NCBI GenBank assembly: GCA_033439765.1
Contig: JAULSN010000001.1
Location: 7,440,001-7,504,000 of the forward strand
DNA: 64,000 nucleotides
DNA from: Lasiosphaeria ovina
Lineage: Eukaryota > Ascomycota > Sordariomycetes > Sordariales > Lasiosphaeriaceae
Direction: 5' to 3'
Positions 12,593 to 21,841 of the stretch are shown here, one piece after another (the first letter of the stretch is position 1; each line of letters begins with the position of its first letter). The position numbers and the translations under genes are program-made. The notes beneath the pieces are model-generated. The model ran no database searches and had not been told where the DNA came from. It saw nothing but the letters and a program-made list of their open reading frames with translations.

Positions 12593-12841
12593 ATGTCGAG
12601 TGACCAAGAAAAAGAGAGACAGGACTTCATTGTCGACCTGCTGCAGCGGGACTGGTCCAGAGAGGTACGAAACTACTGCCCTGGCATTGCACCACCATGT
12701 GATATGGGACAACAAGAAGATGTGAATGCGACTCGATATCACCACGGCTGCTTGCTGACTCTCTCCCCCAGGTCACGGCTGTCCACAGCCTGGGCCGCAA
12801 CACCAACAACTGGGTCTACCGCGCCGAGCTCGCTCTTTCTC

Positions 12842-12885
<44 letters not shown>

Positions 12886-14143
12886 CAAGCAAGCGACGCA
12901 AGGCCCCGCCGCCACGGCACCGAAGCGCTGCCGGCCGACCAAGCCGCCGTCGTTGTGCGCATCTCCAACCCGCAGGCCCTCGTCAACGAGGCCCTGCGCG
13001 TCGAGAACGAGGTCGCCGCCATGGTGCTCATGCGCGACGCCCTGGCCCAATACGGCGGCGGCAGCGGCGGCGGCAGCGGCGGCGGCGGCGGCGAGAGCCT
13101 CGTGCCTCGCGTGTACGGCTGGAGCCCGTCGTCGGCGGCGGCGGCGGGCCGCGGCTGGATCGTGCAGGAGTTCAAGCGCGGCGCGCAGCTCGATAGCGTG
13201 TTCGACGGGCTAGACGCAGACGCGCAGCAGGACGTGCTGCGCCAGACCGCGGGCATCTTGAAGCTCGTGCAGGACTACCGGCTGCCGGGCTCCGTGCAGG
13301 GGTTCGGCGGGCTGCGGTTCGACGGGCCGTCCGGCGCCGTCGTGACCGGGCCGACGACGATACCCTGCGGCGGGCCCTTTGCCGCGTTCCCCGACATGTA
13401 CGCGCAGATGCTGCGGCGGCAGCTCGCCGAGGTGGACACGTCGGACCGCCTGCAGGGCTGGCGGCGCAACGGCGACCTCCGCGGGCGGCTCGACAGGTTT
13501 GCGTTGTCCTCCTCCTCCTCCGAGAAAGAGGGGGGCATCGCGCAAAAGGTCAGGGACAACTCGGTTCCGCGACAGACGCTGGTCCATGGCGACTTTGGTC
13601 AGTCTTTTTGCCTACCCTCAAGTCTTGAACGCCATACCCCTAACGCTCTTCCCAGACATGTTCAATATGCTGTACGATGCGGCGACGAACCGCATCACGG
13701 CGCTGCTCGACTACGACTTGGCGCACGTCGCCACGCCCGCCGACGAGTACTTTTGCTCGCTACGGGGCTTCGGCTTTTTGGTGATTGGGCCGTTCGAGGA
13801 CGACGCCGACGAGAACCAGCTGCGCAAGTGTCTCCTCGAGGGGTTCGAGGGCAACGCGCCGCCCTCCGCTGACGACGGCGGAACCCCAAAAACAGGGGGA
13901 GGATTCAGCTGGGCCGTGGCCAAGGCCATGGACGAGGCGCTCTCCCGCGCCGGGGTCCTCCGGCCGGCCGACATCGCGGGCTGCGGTGAGCTGGCCGCGC
14001 TGAAGTGGTTCCTCGAGGATGTCTCGCCGCCCTACTTCTACATGCCGCGCTGGCTGGAGAAGCGGGGCCCCGCAAAAGTCGACGAGATGCACGCCTCGAT
14101 CGCTAAGAACCTGGACAGATATCTTCGGATATGGGGGTTCTAG
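12593..14143 (+). CDS. Aminoglycoside phosphotransferase-like (APH) small-molecule kinase family protein
   Basis: Three exons: 12593-12664, 12772-13597 and 13656-14143, about 461 aa. The second intron splits the catalytic loop: HGDF-D-MFNML. That gives the APH/choline-kinase Brenner motif HxDxxxxN (D298, N303 in this model) followed by LLDYDLAHV (D318/D320), the counterpart of the metal-binding DFG. Near the N-terminus there is GRNTNNWVYRAEL, then a Gln/Ser tract encoded by a pure hexamer repeat, then VVVRISNP and the helix NEALRVENEVAAM expected in the N-lobe. The family phosphorylates small molecules; the substrate is unknown, and fungi carry large uncharacterised expansions of this group. 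A Gly/Ser-rich run follows near base 13060. It converges on the SET gene with only 43 bp between stops. Confidence 0.8.
12845..12886 (+). repeat. (AGAGCC)7 coding microsatellite
   Basis: Seven perfect copies of AGAGCC inside exon 2 of the APH-like gene, encoding a repeating Gln-Ser stretch. A six-base unit keeps frame, so length changes would not break the protein. Confidence 0.9.
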
Positions 14144-14186
14144 AAAGGATGGAAAGACATAAGGCTGTGGAGAACGAATCACGCGG

Positions 14187-14999
14187 TCAACTGCTGCTGC
14201 TGCTGCTGCCCTGCCTCCCCCCCCAGAACCCCTTGCCGTAGCTCACCAAGACCTCCTCTCCCTTGGCGATCCCGCCTTGCGCCCCGTCCTTTCTCGGTCT
14301 CTTCTTCTTCCCCGCCGGCAGCACAAACACAGCCATGGTCATCTCGCCACGGCCTTGACACAGGCGTGGGTCCCAAACAGCGCGAAACTCTGCATTCGGC
14401 CGCGCGCGCGTCAGTCCCCCCGCTGGCCTCGACGAAGAAAAAGACGACGCGCCCGACAACGACAAGACGACTGGAACGCCGCGGTAGTCATTCACGAACC
14501 TCGCCTCGTTGCCCGCGCGCGCCGCGTCGACGGCCACGTCGCCGTCGCGGTCGAGCCACAGGTCGTAGTCGGACGCGGCGTGCTCGTGCTCGTGCTCGTG
14601 CTCGTCCTCTGAAACAGCAGCAGGACCAGAACCGACGTGCACCTCGCCAAAGTACGGCACGACCAGCTCGCCGGGCCTGAGGTCGCGCGCGGCAAACAGG
14701 CCACACTGCCCGTGCGCCGGGTGCGATAGGTCCGTGATCGGCGTGATGCGCACGGCGGCGCTGGGGCCGGGCTTGAGACCGCGTGGGATCTCAAACGTTT
14801 CTGCTGCTGCGTCTGTCTCTGTCTCTGTCTTTGTCTTTGTCTCAGCCGCTGCCAGGGGTAGAGGTCTGGTGCGGATCGCGGCGAGGTGCGCGGCCGTCAG
14901 GCGTGGCGAGTACAGCGGCCCCGTCAGGTACGGCATCTGAGCCGGCCAGTTCTTGGGCAGGGCAGTCTGTGGCTTTCCCGGCTTGTCCTTGCCTCCCAT
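14187..14999 (-). CDS. SET-domain protein (putative lysine methyltransferase)
   Basis: Single exon, 270 aa, from ATG 14999. SET features in order: CGLFAARDLRPGELVVPYFGEVH (SET-N), SDYDLWLDRDGDVAVDAARAGNEARFVNDYRG (taking the place of the usual RFINHS/RFVNHSC core), PNAEFRAV, MAVFVLPAGK, then IAKGEEVLVSYGKGFW, which ends with the catalytic-type tyrosine. SET enzymes move a methyl group from S-adenosylmethionine to lysine. The core reads NDYRG rather than NHS, as in small SET proteins related to plant ATXR5/6. No post-SET cysteine cluster is seen. Low-complexity insertions (ETKTKTETETD, EDEHEHEHEH and a C-terminal Ser run) come from simple repeats. Substrate is not predictable. Confidence 0.72.
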   Translation of the reverse strand: MGGKDKPGKPQTALPKNWPAQMPYLTGPLYSPRLTAAHLAAIRTRPLPLAAAETKTKTETETDAAAETFEIPRGLKPGPSAAVRITPITDLSHPAHGQCGLFAARDLRPGELVVPYFGEVHVGSGPAAVSEDEHEHEHEHAASDYDLWLDRDGDVAVDAARAGNEARFVNDYRGVPVVLSLSGASSFSSSRPAGGLTRARPNAEFRAVWDPRLCQGRGEMTMAVFVLPAGKKKRPRKDGAQGGIAKGEEVLVSYGKGFWGGRQGSSSSSS

Positions 15000-15483
15000 G
15001 TCGTGTAGTGTGTGTAGGTAGCCAGGATGGTGGCGAGATGTAGTAGCGGTTTAGGTACTGCAATGGCGGATAGACTTCGCGGGCCGTTGCTCTGTGGAGC
15101 AGTGCAGTCGCAATTCCTTGTGTTGTTTGGGGGTTTAAAATAAAAAAGAAACTGGTCCAAGTCGGCGCATCTGGCGGAAGGTGTTTCTCACAGGCGAGAT
15201 GTTGAGACTCGCCGAGTTGGTAGTTGCAGATGTGGCTCAATGACAGCAGTCAGCATACCCGACGAAATCGGTTCCGTGAGGCACAGAAGGTTGAAAAGGC
15301 GGCAATGGCGACGCCAAATCTGCCCTGTATGTACTGGAACGTCGGGCGTCATTAGTCCGGACTTTTGCCGACTTACAGGCCCGTCGGCCACTGGCTGCAC
15401 GTATCCATACTCTATTGTTTCCAACCGCAACTACTGAATCTGCAGACTTGCTCTGCAAAAGACGCTATTCACATGACCGACAG
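15000..15483. other. Intergenic spacer between Rad4 and the SET gene
   Basis: 484 bp holding the 3' flank of Rad4 and the promoter of the downstream SET gene, both on the minus strand. No gene is seen. Confidence 0.5.
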
Positions 15484-18243
15484 CTACTCGACAAAGAATC
15501 CCCCGCCCTCGTCGTCATCCTCTGCCATGGAAAACTCTTCCGAGACATCGCTCGGGAGGTTGGCCAGGTCAGAATCATCGTCATCCTCGTCCCCGTCATC
15601 TTCATGTCGTGAGGCTATGCCCTTGCCCTTGTCGCCCCGGTCATCGCCGTCGTCCGCTTCGTCGGCCTCCGCTGCGCCTGCCCAGATCCTGTCGCGGATG
15701 CGCAGACCCTTGAGGAACCAACTCCACATCCTCAGCGCCATACGAGACCTGCGCTCGCGCTCCCTCTCGGCCTCGAGGTCCTCGAGCCCGGCGATGGCGG
15801 CACGTACGGCCTCTTCGGCCTCCTCGGGCACGACGACACCGCTGAGGACGGCAGTACCTTCACGGCCTTTGAACGAGAATCCCGTCAGGGCGGGCGCGAA
15901 GTCGACGCCGAGGGTAAAGGCAGCTTGGGCCGCCAACTCGTGTACAACGTGTGTGCCACCGCGCGGTACCATGCTCGGCACGTACAAGTCGATGTTTCCA
16001 AACTTGTTCTTGGGCACGCGCCCGTTGACGACGGGCGGCGCCTCGTACAGCGTCGTCTGCGCGGCCGTGTAGAGCGGCACGCTCGTAGCTGACAAGATGG
16101 CCTCACCGAACAGCCCTACCTTGTCCGGGTCGTCGTCGTACTCTGGGACCATGTCGTCGTCGTCGTCGTCATCATCGTCCGAGTCGTCAAATCGGCCTTT
16201 GCGCCGCTTTGGTTTGCGCCGCTTGGGCAGAATCTTGACCGGCTCTGCGCCAGGCTTAACCTCTCTCCCTAAACGGTACCACTTCTCTCTGGAGTACGCA
16301 ATACGTACGTCGCGCCGGCGATAGATGCGTTCCAGGGGGGCCTTACTGCCGGCGCCGACGGTGCCGATAGGTTTCGCGTCCGGCACGATCACCTCGTGCC
16401 GCCGAAGATGGCGCTGGAGCGCGTATAGGGGGTGGTCCTTGAAGTCGGCCACATTGCGCGGCATGGGCTCCTTGGTCTCTTCGGCCGCCAGCTCGTTCAT
16501 CTCGATCTGGTCGAGATCTGTCGGGCACTCTCTTTCGAACGTCCGCATCGTCCTCCGCCACCAGCGCTGCCCGCTCAGACCGCCGCCGCCAGGACCTGCA
16601 CTGCTGCTGCCAACGGGGCGGTTCGCAGCCGGCGCCCCGTCGACGCGCATCTTGCGCGTCTTTGAGTTGTACGCTTTGGCATACCGCCTAGTCACGTCTC
16701 GGGCGCTCCCGTCGGCCTCGAATGCAATGACATAGGTCAGGCAGCTCTCCCTATCATTTGCCGGGGGCTCGAGGGCCTGCGGTTTCCACAATGTACGGGT
16801 GACCAAGGGGTCTATGGGGTGCCATTTTTGGTGCGCCACGTCCAGGACCTCGACCCAGAAGACTGGAAACGGAGATTCCCCCTTGATCTTCGCGACCGTG
16901 GGCGCGGGCGTGAGCTGGGGAGCGGGCTCAGGGTCTCGCATGGCCGGGACACGGTACGCGGCTGCGAGAGGGTGACCCAGCCGCTGCCGTGGCGTGAGGG
17001 CAGTAGAGGACGCCGGACCTGGAGGATTTCTCGTGTCGTATCTAGCCATGGCTGCCTCGTAGACGTCGCCCTTGGAGAGTTTCGGCGCAGACTTGGACGG
17101 CTCGGGATTGGACGGCATAGACCCGACAGCGCGCGACTTGGGCATCTGGGGAGCTCCGGGGGCGCATGACAGGGGCTGCAGGGAGCAGACTAGCCGCGCC
17201 TCGAGACCGGCGCATCGGAGCAATGCACAATACAGCTGGGCGCCAACATCGCGGGAGCCCTTCAACGACTTTGCAGCGTCGATAAAGTCGCTCTTTTCCA
17301 GCGTAGAATCGATGTCGTCTGGCAGCCTGTACTGTAGAAGCATCAAAGTCAGCTAGCGGGCAACTAAGTAACCCATCGAGAAGATATCAAGTACATTCTT
17401 GAGTAGTTCCATGTCTTCGGCCCACAGTGCCCTGCGCATACCGCGTTCCGTGATGGCAAACCTGGCCTGGATCATGTCTAGGGTGTCTTGGATCCCGTTC
17501 TTTAGAGACAGGGTGCGGCTATACTGTGTCAGAGTTTCGCGCGGCAAGAGATACTTGAGCATCCTCTCGGACACGAGGGGCCGCAGCGCGGCGTGGACCT
17601 CGGGGTCGCTGCACCACCGGTTGCGGCGCTGCACGTGCGAGAGCAGACATAGCAGATGCATCTTGTGGATTTCCACACGCCGCTCCCTTTCCTTGGAGGA
17701 GATGGGCTTTCGCCGGTCGGCCGCGGGGGGTGGTGCAGACGCCATGGCTGCTCTCGTGGCCGTCAAGTTCAGGTCCAGAACCCTGTCCTTGGCCGGGTCG
17801 CTGGCAGCCCCGAAATCCATATCCACCTCGTCTTCATCGTCCTCTTCATCGTCGTTGCTAGAATCAAGGACCATCGTTTGCACGGTGGGGGCCGGGATGA
17901 TGACGTCTTCAAACACGATGCCCTCGTCGTCGTCGTCATCGTCACTGAAGCCGCCCCGGATATCAGACGGCCGTGGAGGTGGCTCTTTGGGGGGCACTTG
18001 TGCGGTGGGACGGGTGGTCCGCTGGCCAGGGCGCTTCCGTTTTACCGGTCGCTCCTCGGGCTCCGACGAGGAGCGTGCGCGCTGAGCTTGATGCCTGGCA
18101 GAAGGCGCCGGCATGATGCCAGAGGACCTCGCCTCGACCAGCATCTCGCGGAAGACATCGGGCACGGCAGCGCCACGGCCTGTCGTGGTCCGCCGGTCAA
18201 ACGGCGACGGCGCGACGGACGCGGCGCGCTTTCGGCCCACCAT
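15484..18243 (-). CDS. rad4: DNA damage recognition protein Rad4/XPC (nucleotide excision repair)
   Basis: Two exons, 17395-18243 and 15484-17331, joined by a 63-bp intron to give ELLKN-YRLPDDIDS; about 898 aa. The N-terminus is basic, then strongly acidic (DDDDDDE, NDDEEDDEDEVDMD). The transglutaminase-like fold spans roughly residues 220-490, with GSRDVGAQLYCALLRCAGLEARLVCSLQPL and FWVEVLDVAHQKWHPIDPLV. Beta-hairpin domains follow: BHD1 (HPLYALQRHLRRHEVI), BHD2 (YRRRDVRIAYSREKWYRLGREVKPG) and BHD3 (NKFGNIDLYVPSMVPRGGTH, GVDFAPALTGFSFKG). Rad4 with Rad23 binds distorted duplex DNA and starts global-genome repair in the nucleus. The C-terminal tail is very acidic. Length and domain order are normal for filamentous fungi. 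Confidence 0.95.
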
Positions 18244-19110
18244 ATTGCCGAAAGGCTAAGGAAGTGAGGTGTATTCTTTATTGATTGGGGTGGGGAGTGT
18301 GTGCCCTAGGTATTTGGTTTTGGACGGGTTATTACAAAGGGCGCGACTCCCTCCCGTCCAGTTTAAAAATCAGTACTCCGTAGGAGTCAAGATAGCGCTA
18401 CAGACCTTGAAGTGTTTGCTGTTCTCCCCCGCACGTGTAGAGGGTTGGCGCAAGCAGGCAGATGCATTTCATCCGCCATTGTCGGTCCTGCCTTAGAATG
18501 AAAGAGTGATCAGTTTGTTCCGTTGGCTTTGGCGCGGAGCGGGGACATGAAAGGAAAAGCCAACGCGGGGAGTTGCCGCGAAATCACGTGGGCAGATCTT
18601 GGAGTCATGATGCTGACTAAATGGAATTTTGCCTATCCCCTGTCTCCTCATCTCAACCAATTCAGGTTATCACCAACAACGATACTTAACTGCATGGCAC
18701 AAGTATAAGCGAACGACTTTCGGTTATCATTCAACCAACCAACTGCCTAACCAACTAGACGATAAGCATCCAAAGCACTCAAGACGGCGCTTTGGGATGT
18801 CGAGACCCGCTAATTCCAACTCCAACTCCAACTCCAACTTCAACACTCCTCAGACACCGCTAGACTAAAAGAGCCAGAACCAGAACTAACAGCTACGACA
18901 TGAAGAAAGCAACGAAAGAGGAAATTTTAAACAAATAGAACAAGAATACCAACCCTCCTGACCAGAAAAAAAGCAATGCAACGCCATAGATGCCCGAATC
19001 CAAATTCCAAGTAGGTACGCCAAGTATGTATGCCAACCCATACTCCAGAACTCCATCACAAATAACAGCACACACTGTCCTGCACCAGAACCATGAAGGC
19101 AAAAGGAGTC
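18244..19110. other. Intergenic region with AACTCC simple repeat
   Basis: 867 bp between the Rad4 start and the 3' end of the first MCxQ gene (both minus). It includes a short (AACTCC)n tract near 18816-18842. No gene is seen. Confidence 0.5.
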
Positions 19111-19500
19111 TCACTCCTTCCCCTTCCCCTTCCCCCACACCTTCCACCGCCCCTTGCCCTTCCCCTTATCCTCACCACCACCCCTCCCACTCCCCCCAGC
19201 CTCGGTCCCCTCAACCTCGATCCGGGCCGCAGGCAGCCCTAGCGCCGCCAGCAGCTGGCGGTCCTGGGTGATGCACAGGGCGCACTTGCCGGCCTGCACG
19301 CGCTCGACGCGGTGCGTGCTGTCCGCGTCGTTGATGTTGTTGTTGCTGCTGCTGTGCCCGCCCTGCGCCGTCTTCCACAGCCCCAGCGTGTCGTGCTGCC
19401 ACCGTTGTGGGGTGTTGCACCCCGGCTCCCGGCAGCGTTGGAGGTAAAGGTTTGCGTAGCAGTTGCAGTCCATGAAGGCTAGCACGGCCTGTTTGCACAT
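19111..19500 (-). CDS. Small MCxQ cysteine-rich protein, paralogue A
   Basis: Single exon, 129 aa, from ATG 19500. The N-terminus is MCKQAVLAFMDCNC with Cys at 2, 12, 14, 23 and 28, then a CxxC (GKCALC) at 73-76, followed by a basic Gly/Lys tail (GKGKGKGRWKVWGKGKGKE). The positions of C2, C12, C23 and C28 and the late CxxC match the next gene exactly, although the rest differs. Proteins opening with MCxQ and a few spaced cysteines recur in ascomycetes without a known function; the pattern suggests a small zinc-binding fold, which is inference. There is no signal peptide, so it is probably intracellular. Confidence 0.65.
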   Translation of the reverse strand: MCKQAVLAFMDCNCYANLYLQRCREPGCNTPQRWQHDTLGLWKTAQGGHSSSNNNINDADSTHRVERVQAGKCALCITQDRQLLAALGLPAARIEVEGTEAGGSGRGGGEDKGKGKGRWKVWGKGKGKE

Positions 19501-19798
19501 GGTGGAGATGGGATGTTGTTGTTCGGTAGGTGATACTTTTTATTGTTGTCTTGGAGTGTTTCGGCTGGTGTTGGGATCTTCGGTAGGTGGTTTAGATATT
19601 CGTGCGTGTATGGGCGTGTTCTTATTCGGTGTGTTTCAGGAGAGAACTGGAGACAGTGTCGTGGATGGAAGAAGGAGAAAAACAAATAATCCCATAAAAG
19701 AAAAAAAGAGAAAAAAACCCGTTTTATGCACGAAGCAAAGTTGCCACCGGTCTGGCAGCAACCAAATGACTCTAGACAGAAAGAAGGCAGTGACTTGT

Positions 19799-20533
19799 CT
19801 ACCGTCCCCCCTTCTTCTTCTTGTCAGAGTTCTGTGGCGTCTGCTGCTGGGCGGCGAGCTGCCTCGGGTCGACGGGCCAGGGAACCCCGTTGGCGTCGAC
19901 CACGCGCAGCCCGTCCGGGGTCTGCACATACTGCGACTGCACCACCGGGTGGGAGCCCAACGCTGTCTGCCGATTGGGGTATCTGGGCTGCGGTACCACC
20001 ACCGGCCGCGGCACGTAGGCGCTGGGCGGCCCCGGCACCACGTCGCCGTATCCGAGCCCCTGGAACGGCGTCCAGGGCATGGACATGATGACGGTGGGCG
20101 TCTCGGGGCGTGGGCGTAGTGGGTCGTGCGGCGTATATGCTGGCGGGGGATGTCCCGGATATGATGGCGCCGGGGACGGGGAGCGTGCCGAAGGTGTTGC
20201 ACTGGTCGATGATGACGTGGCCGGCGGCGGCGGCGGCGTGCTGGGGACAGGGCTGGGGCTCTGGGGCTCGGGCGACTGCGGCTTAATCCATTTAGTCCAT
20301 TTGGGCGTCTTCAGCCGGGTCGCGTCCATGTCGCCGCCCTGGTTCCTGCAGTTGTAGCACTTCCCCTCGTGCACAAACGTGTCCCAGCTCGGTCCGCCCG
20401 ACTTCCACCTCCCCTGCGGGTCGATGGTATATTGAGGGGAACGGTTGTTGCAGCTCTCCTTCCCGCACTCGCGTCTCTCGCTGAGGAAGTGGTGTTCACA
20501 GTCTCTATACCCTATAAGCCGTTGCTTGCACAT
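19799..20533 (-). CDS. MCxQ cysteine-rich protein with long Pro-rich tail, paralogue B
   Basis: Single exon, 244 aa, starting at ATG 20533 (MCKQRLIGYRDCEHHF). The frame is open 26 residues further upstream, but I choose this Met because the MCxQ start is shared with both neighbours. Cys at 2, 12, 23 and 28 and GKCYNC at 59-62 reproduce paralogue A. From about residue 85 the protein becomes a disordered Pro/Ser/Gln-rich tail (PSPVPSTPPPPPATSSSTS; PRPVVVPQPRYPNRQ) with a basic end (DKKKKGGR). Function is unknown. Its stop lies 298 bp upstream of paralogue A's start, on the same strand, which fits tandem duplication followed by divergence. Confidence 0.65.
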   Translation of the reverse strand: MCKQRLIGYRDCEHHFLSERRECGKESCNNRSPQYTIDPQGRWKSGGPSWDTFVHEGKCYNCRNQGGDMDATRLKTPKWTKWIKPQSPEPQSPSPVPSTPPPPPATSSSTSATPSARSPSPAPSYPGHPPPAYTPHDPLRPRPETPTVIMSMPWTPFQGLGYGDVVPGPPSAYVPRPVVVPQPRYPNRQTALGSHPVVQSQYVQTPDGLRVVDANGVPWPVDPRQLAAQQQTPQNSDKKKKGGR

Positions 20534-21613
20534 CTTGGACTTCTGGAGCGGCCGATGGTTTCGGATGGATATCAGTAGCCAGGGGCTTGTCGCGTTTCGG
20601 GACGGCGTCAACGAGTTTGGTTTCTGATATGTTAGAGTGTGGATGGAATGGGCTTTGCGTGTCTGTTTGAAGTTTGCGGTTGATGTTTGATAGAAAAGAA
20701 CGGATGGACTGGGAGCTCAGAGGAAATCCGGCCGTATTTATGTTTTTTTCTTCCTTTCCTAGTTGACTCGTCGTTCTCAAGTCAGGTTGACGAGGAATAG
20801 AGGTAGTCACGATTGATGCTGTGTTGTTGTGCCATGACGGGGATAATTCGTAGCTGTACTTCATTAACGTGAGCAACCACGCCCCGAGTCGAGGAGACTG
20901 TCATATATTCGACTCACCGTACAGAGACTGGTTTACATTCGCAACTTGTGTGAGTAGATACGAATATCTACCTTGAAATCATCACCCTCAGAAGGAATGA
21001 CGAGAGAGGCGCCGGAAGGGTAGCTTGGCTGGTGGCCCAACATATGTGTCTGTGGTACTCAAGTTGCGGGACTGTCAAGGATGTGCGACATCGGTGACTG
21101 GATACTCTTACAAGAAAGTCCCGAGAGGTGCCGTGGCCGTGAACACAGACCCGAGGGTGGAACCTTGCGTTGAGCGATGACATATTGTACGGAATATAAT
21201 ATAGCGCTAGTATTTGAGGGTTGTATTCAGTATATAAGGAGCGTATATACATATATAGGAGTGTATATCAATGTGTGTATTAGCAGGGAAGGGCAACAAA
21301 GCAACCCGGGCTTGCTATGACTCCAGTGGCATCGTCTCCAGTACTTCTCAAAAGCAATCCAATCGCTGTAATGGCAGCAGGCTCATGAATAACCGGCGAT
21401 TACGAATCAACCTGAGTCCGACTGTCTCCTCTCTCGTCATTATTTCCTACAGAACTGTGCTTGTCAGTCTCCTTGCTTATCACTTTCATGTTCATGAGGA
21501 AACAAACCTAGCCGCTGACAAAAGCGGGCCGTACAGCCCAACCAAGGCACTTGACCACACTCGCTCTCCCACAGCCTCGCGCCCCGAAGCCGTCAACAAG
21601 CTCGACGCCGCGG
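20534..21613. other. Intergenic region between MCxQ genes B and C
   Basis: 1.08 kb that contains the promoter of paralogue B. It becomes AT-rich around 21180-21270. No gene is seen. Confidence 0.5.
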
Positions 21614-21841
21614 TCATTTGCCGGCTGGTGTGCTCCGCTTCTTTCGATACGGATCATTTGACCGACCGTTGGGGTTGGGGTCATAGGTGCGCATCTTACA
21701 GTCCCTGCAGACATCCTGAACCGGCTTGTCCTCGTGGTTGCCGCCGGCGCCGTAGCACGTCAGTCCGAAGTCGGCGCAGTTGTCGAACTTTGCGAAGCCT
21801 CGGTGGCCGCAGGTGAAGAGGTAGTCGATCTGGAGGCACAT
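21614..21841 (-). CDS. Small MCxQ cysteine-rich protein, paralogue C
   Basis: Single exon, 75 aa, from ATG 21841 (MCLQIDYLFTCGHRGF). Cys at 2, 11, 22 and 29 plus VCRDC at 45-48; the order MCxQ ... C ... C ... C ... CxxC is the same as in the two genes downstream, with spacing shifted by one. It lacks a long tail and ends basic (DPYRKKRSTPAGK). The frame is open upstream for 31 residues, but the family start is preferred. Function unknown; the cysteine and histidine spacing suggests a compact metal-binding fold. Confidence 0.62.
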   Translation of the reverse strand: MCLQIDYLFTCGHRGFAKFDNCADFGLTCYGAGGNHEDKPVQDVCRDCKMRTYDPNPNGRSNDPYRKKRSTPAGK

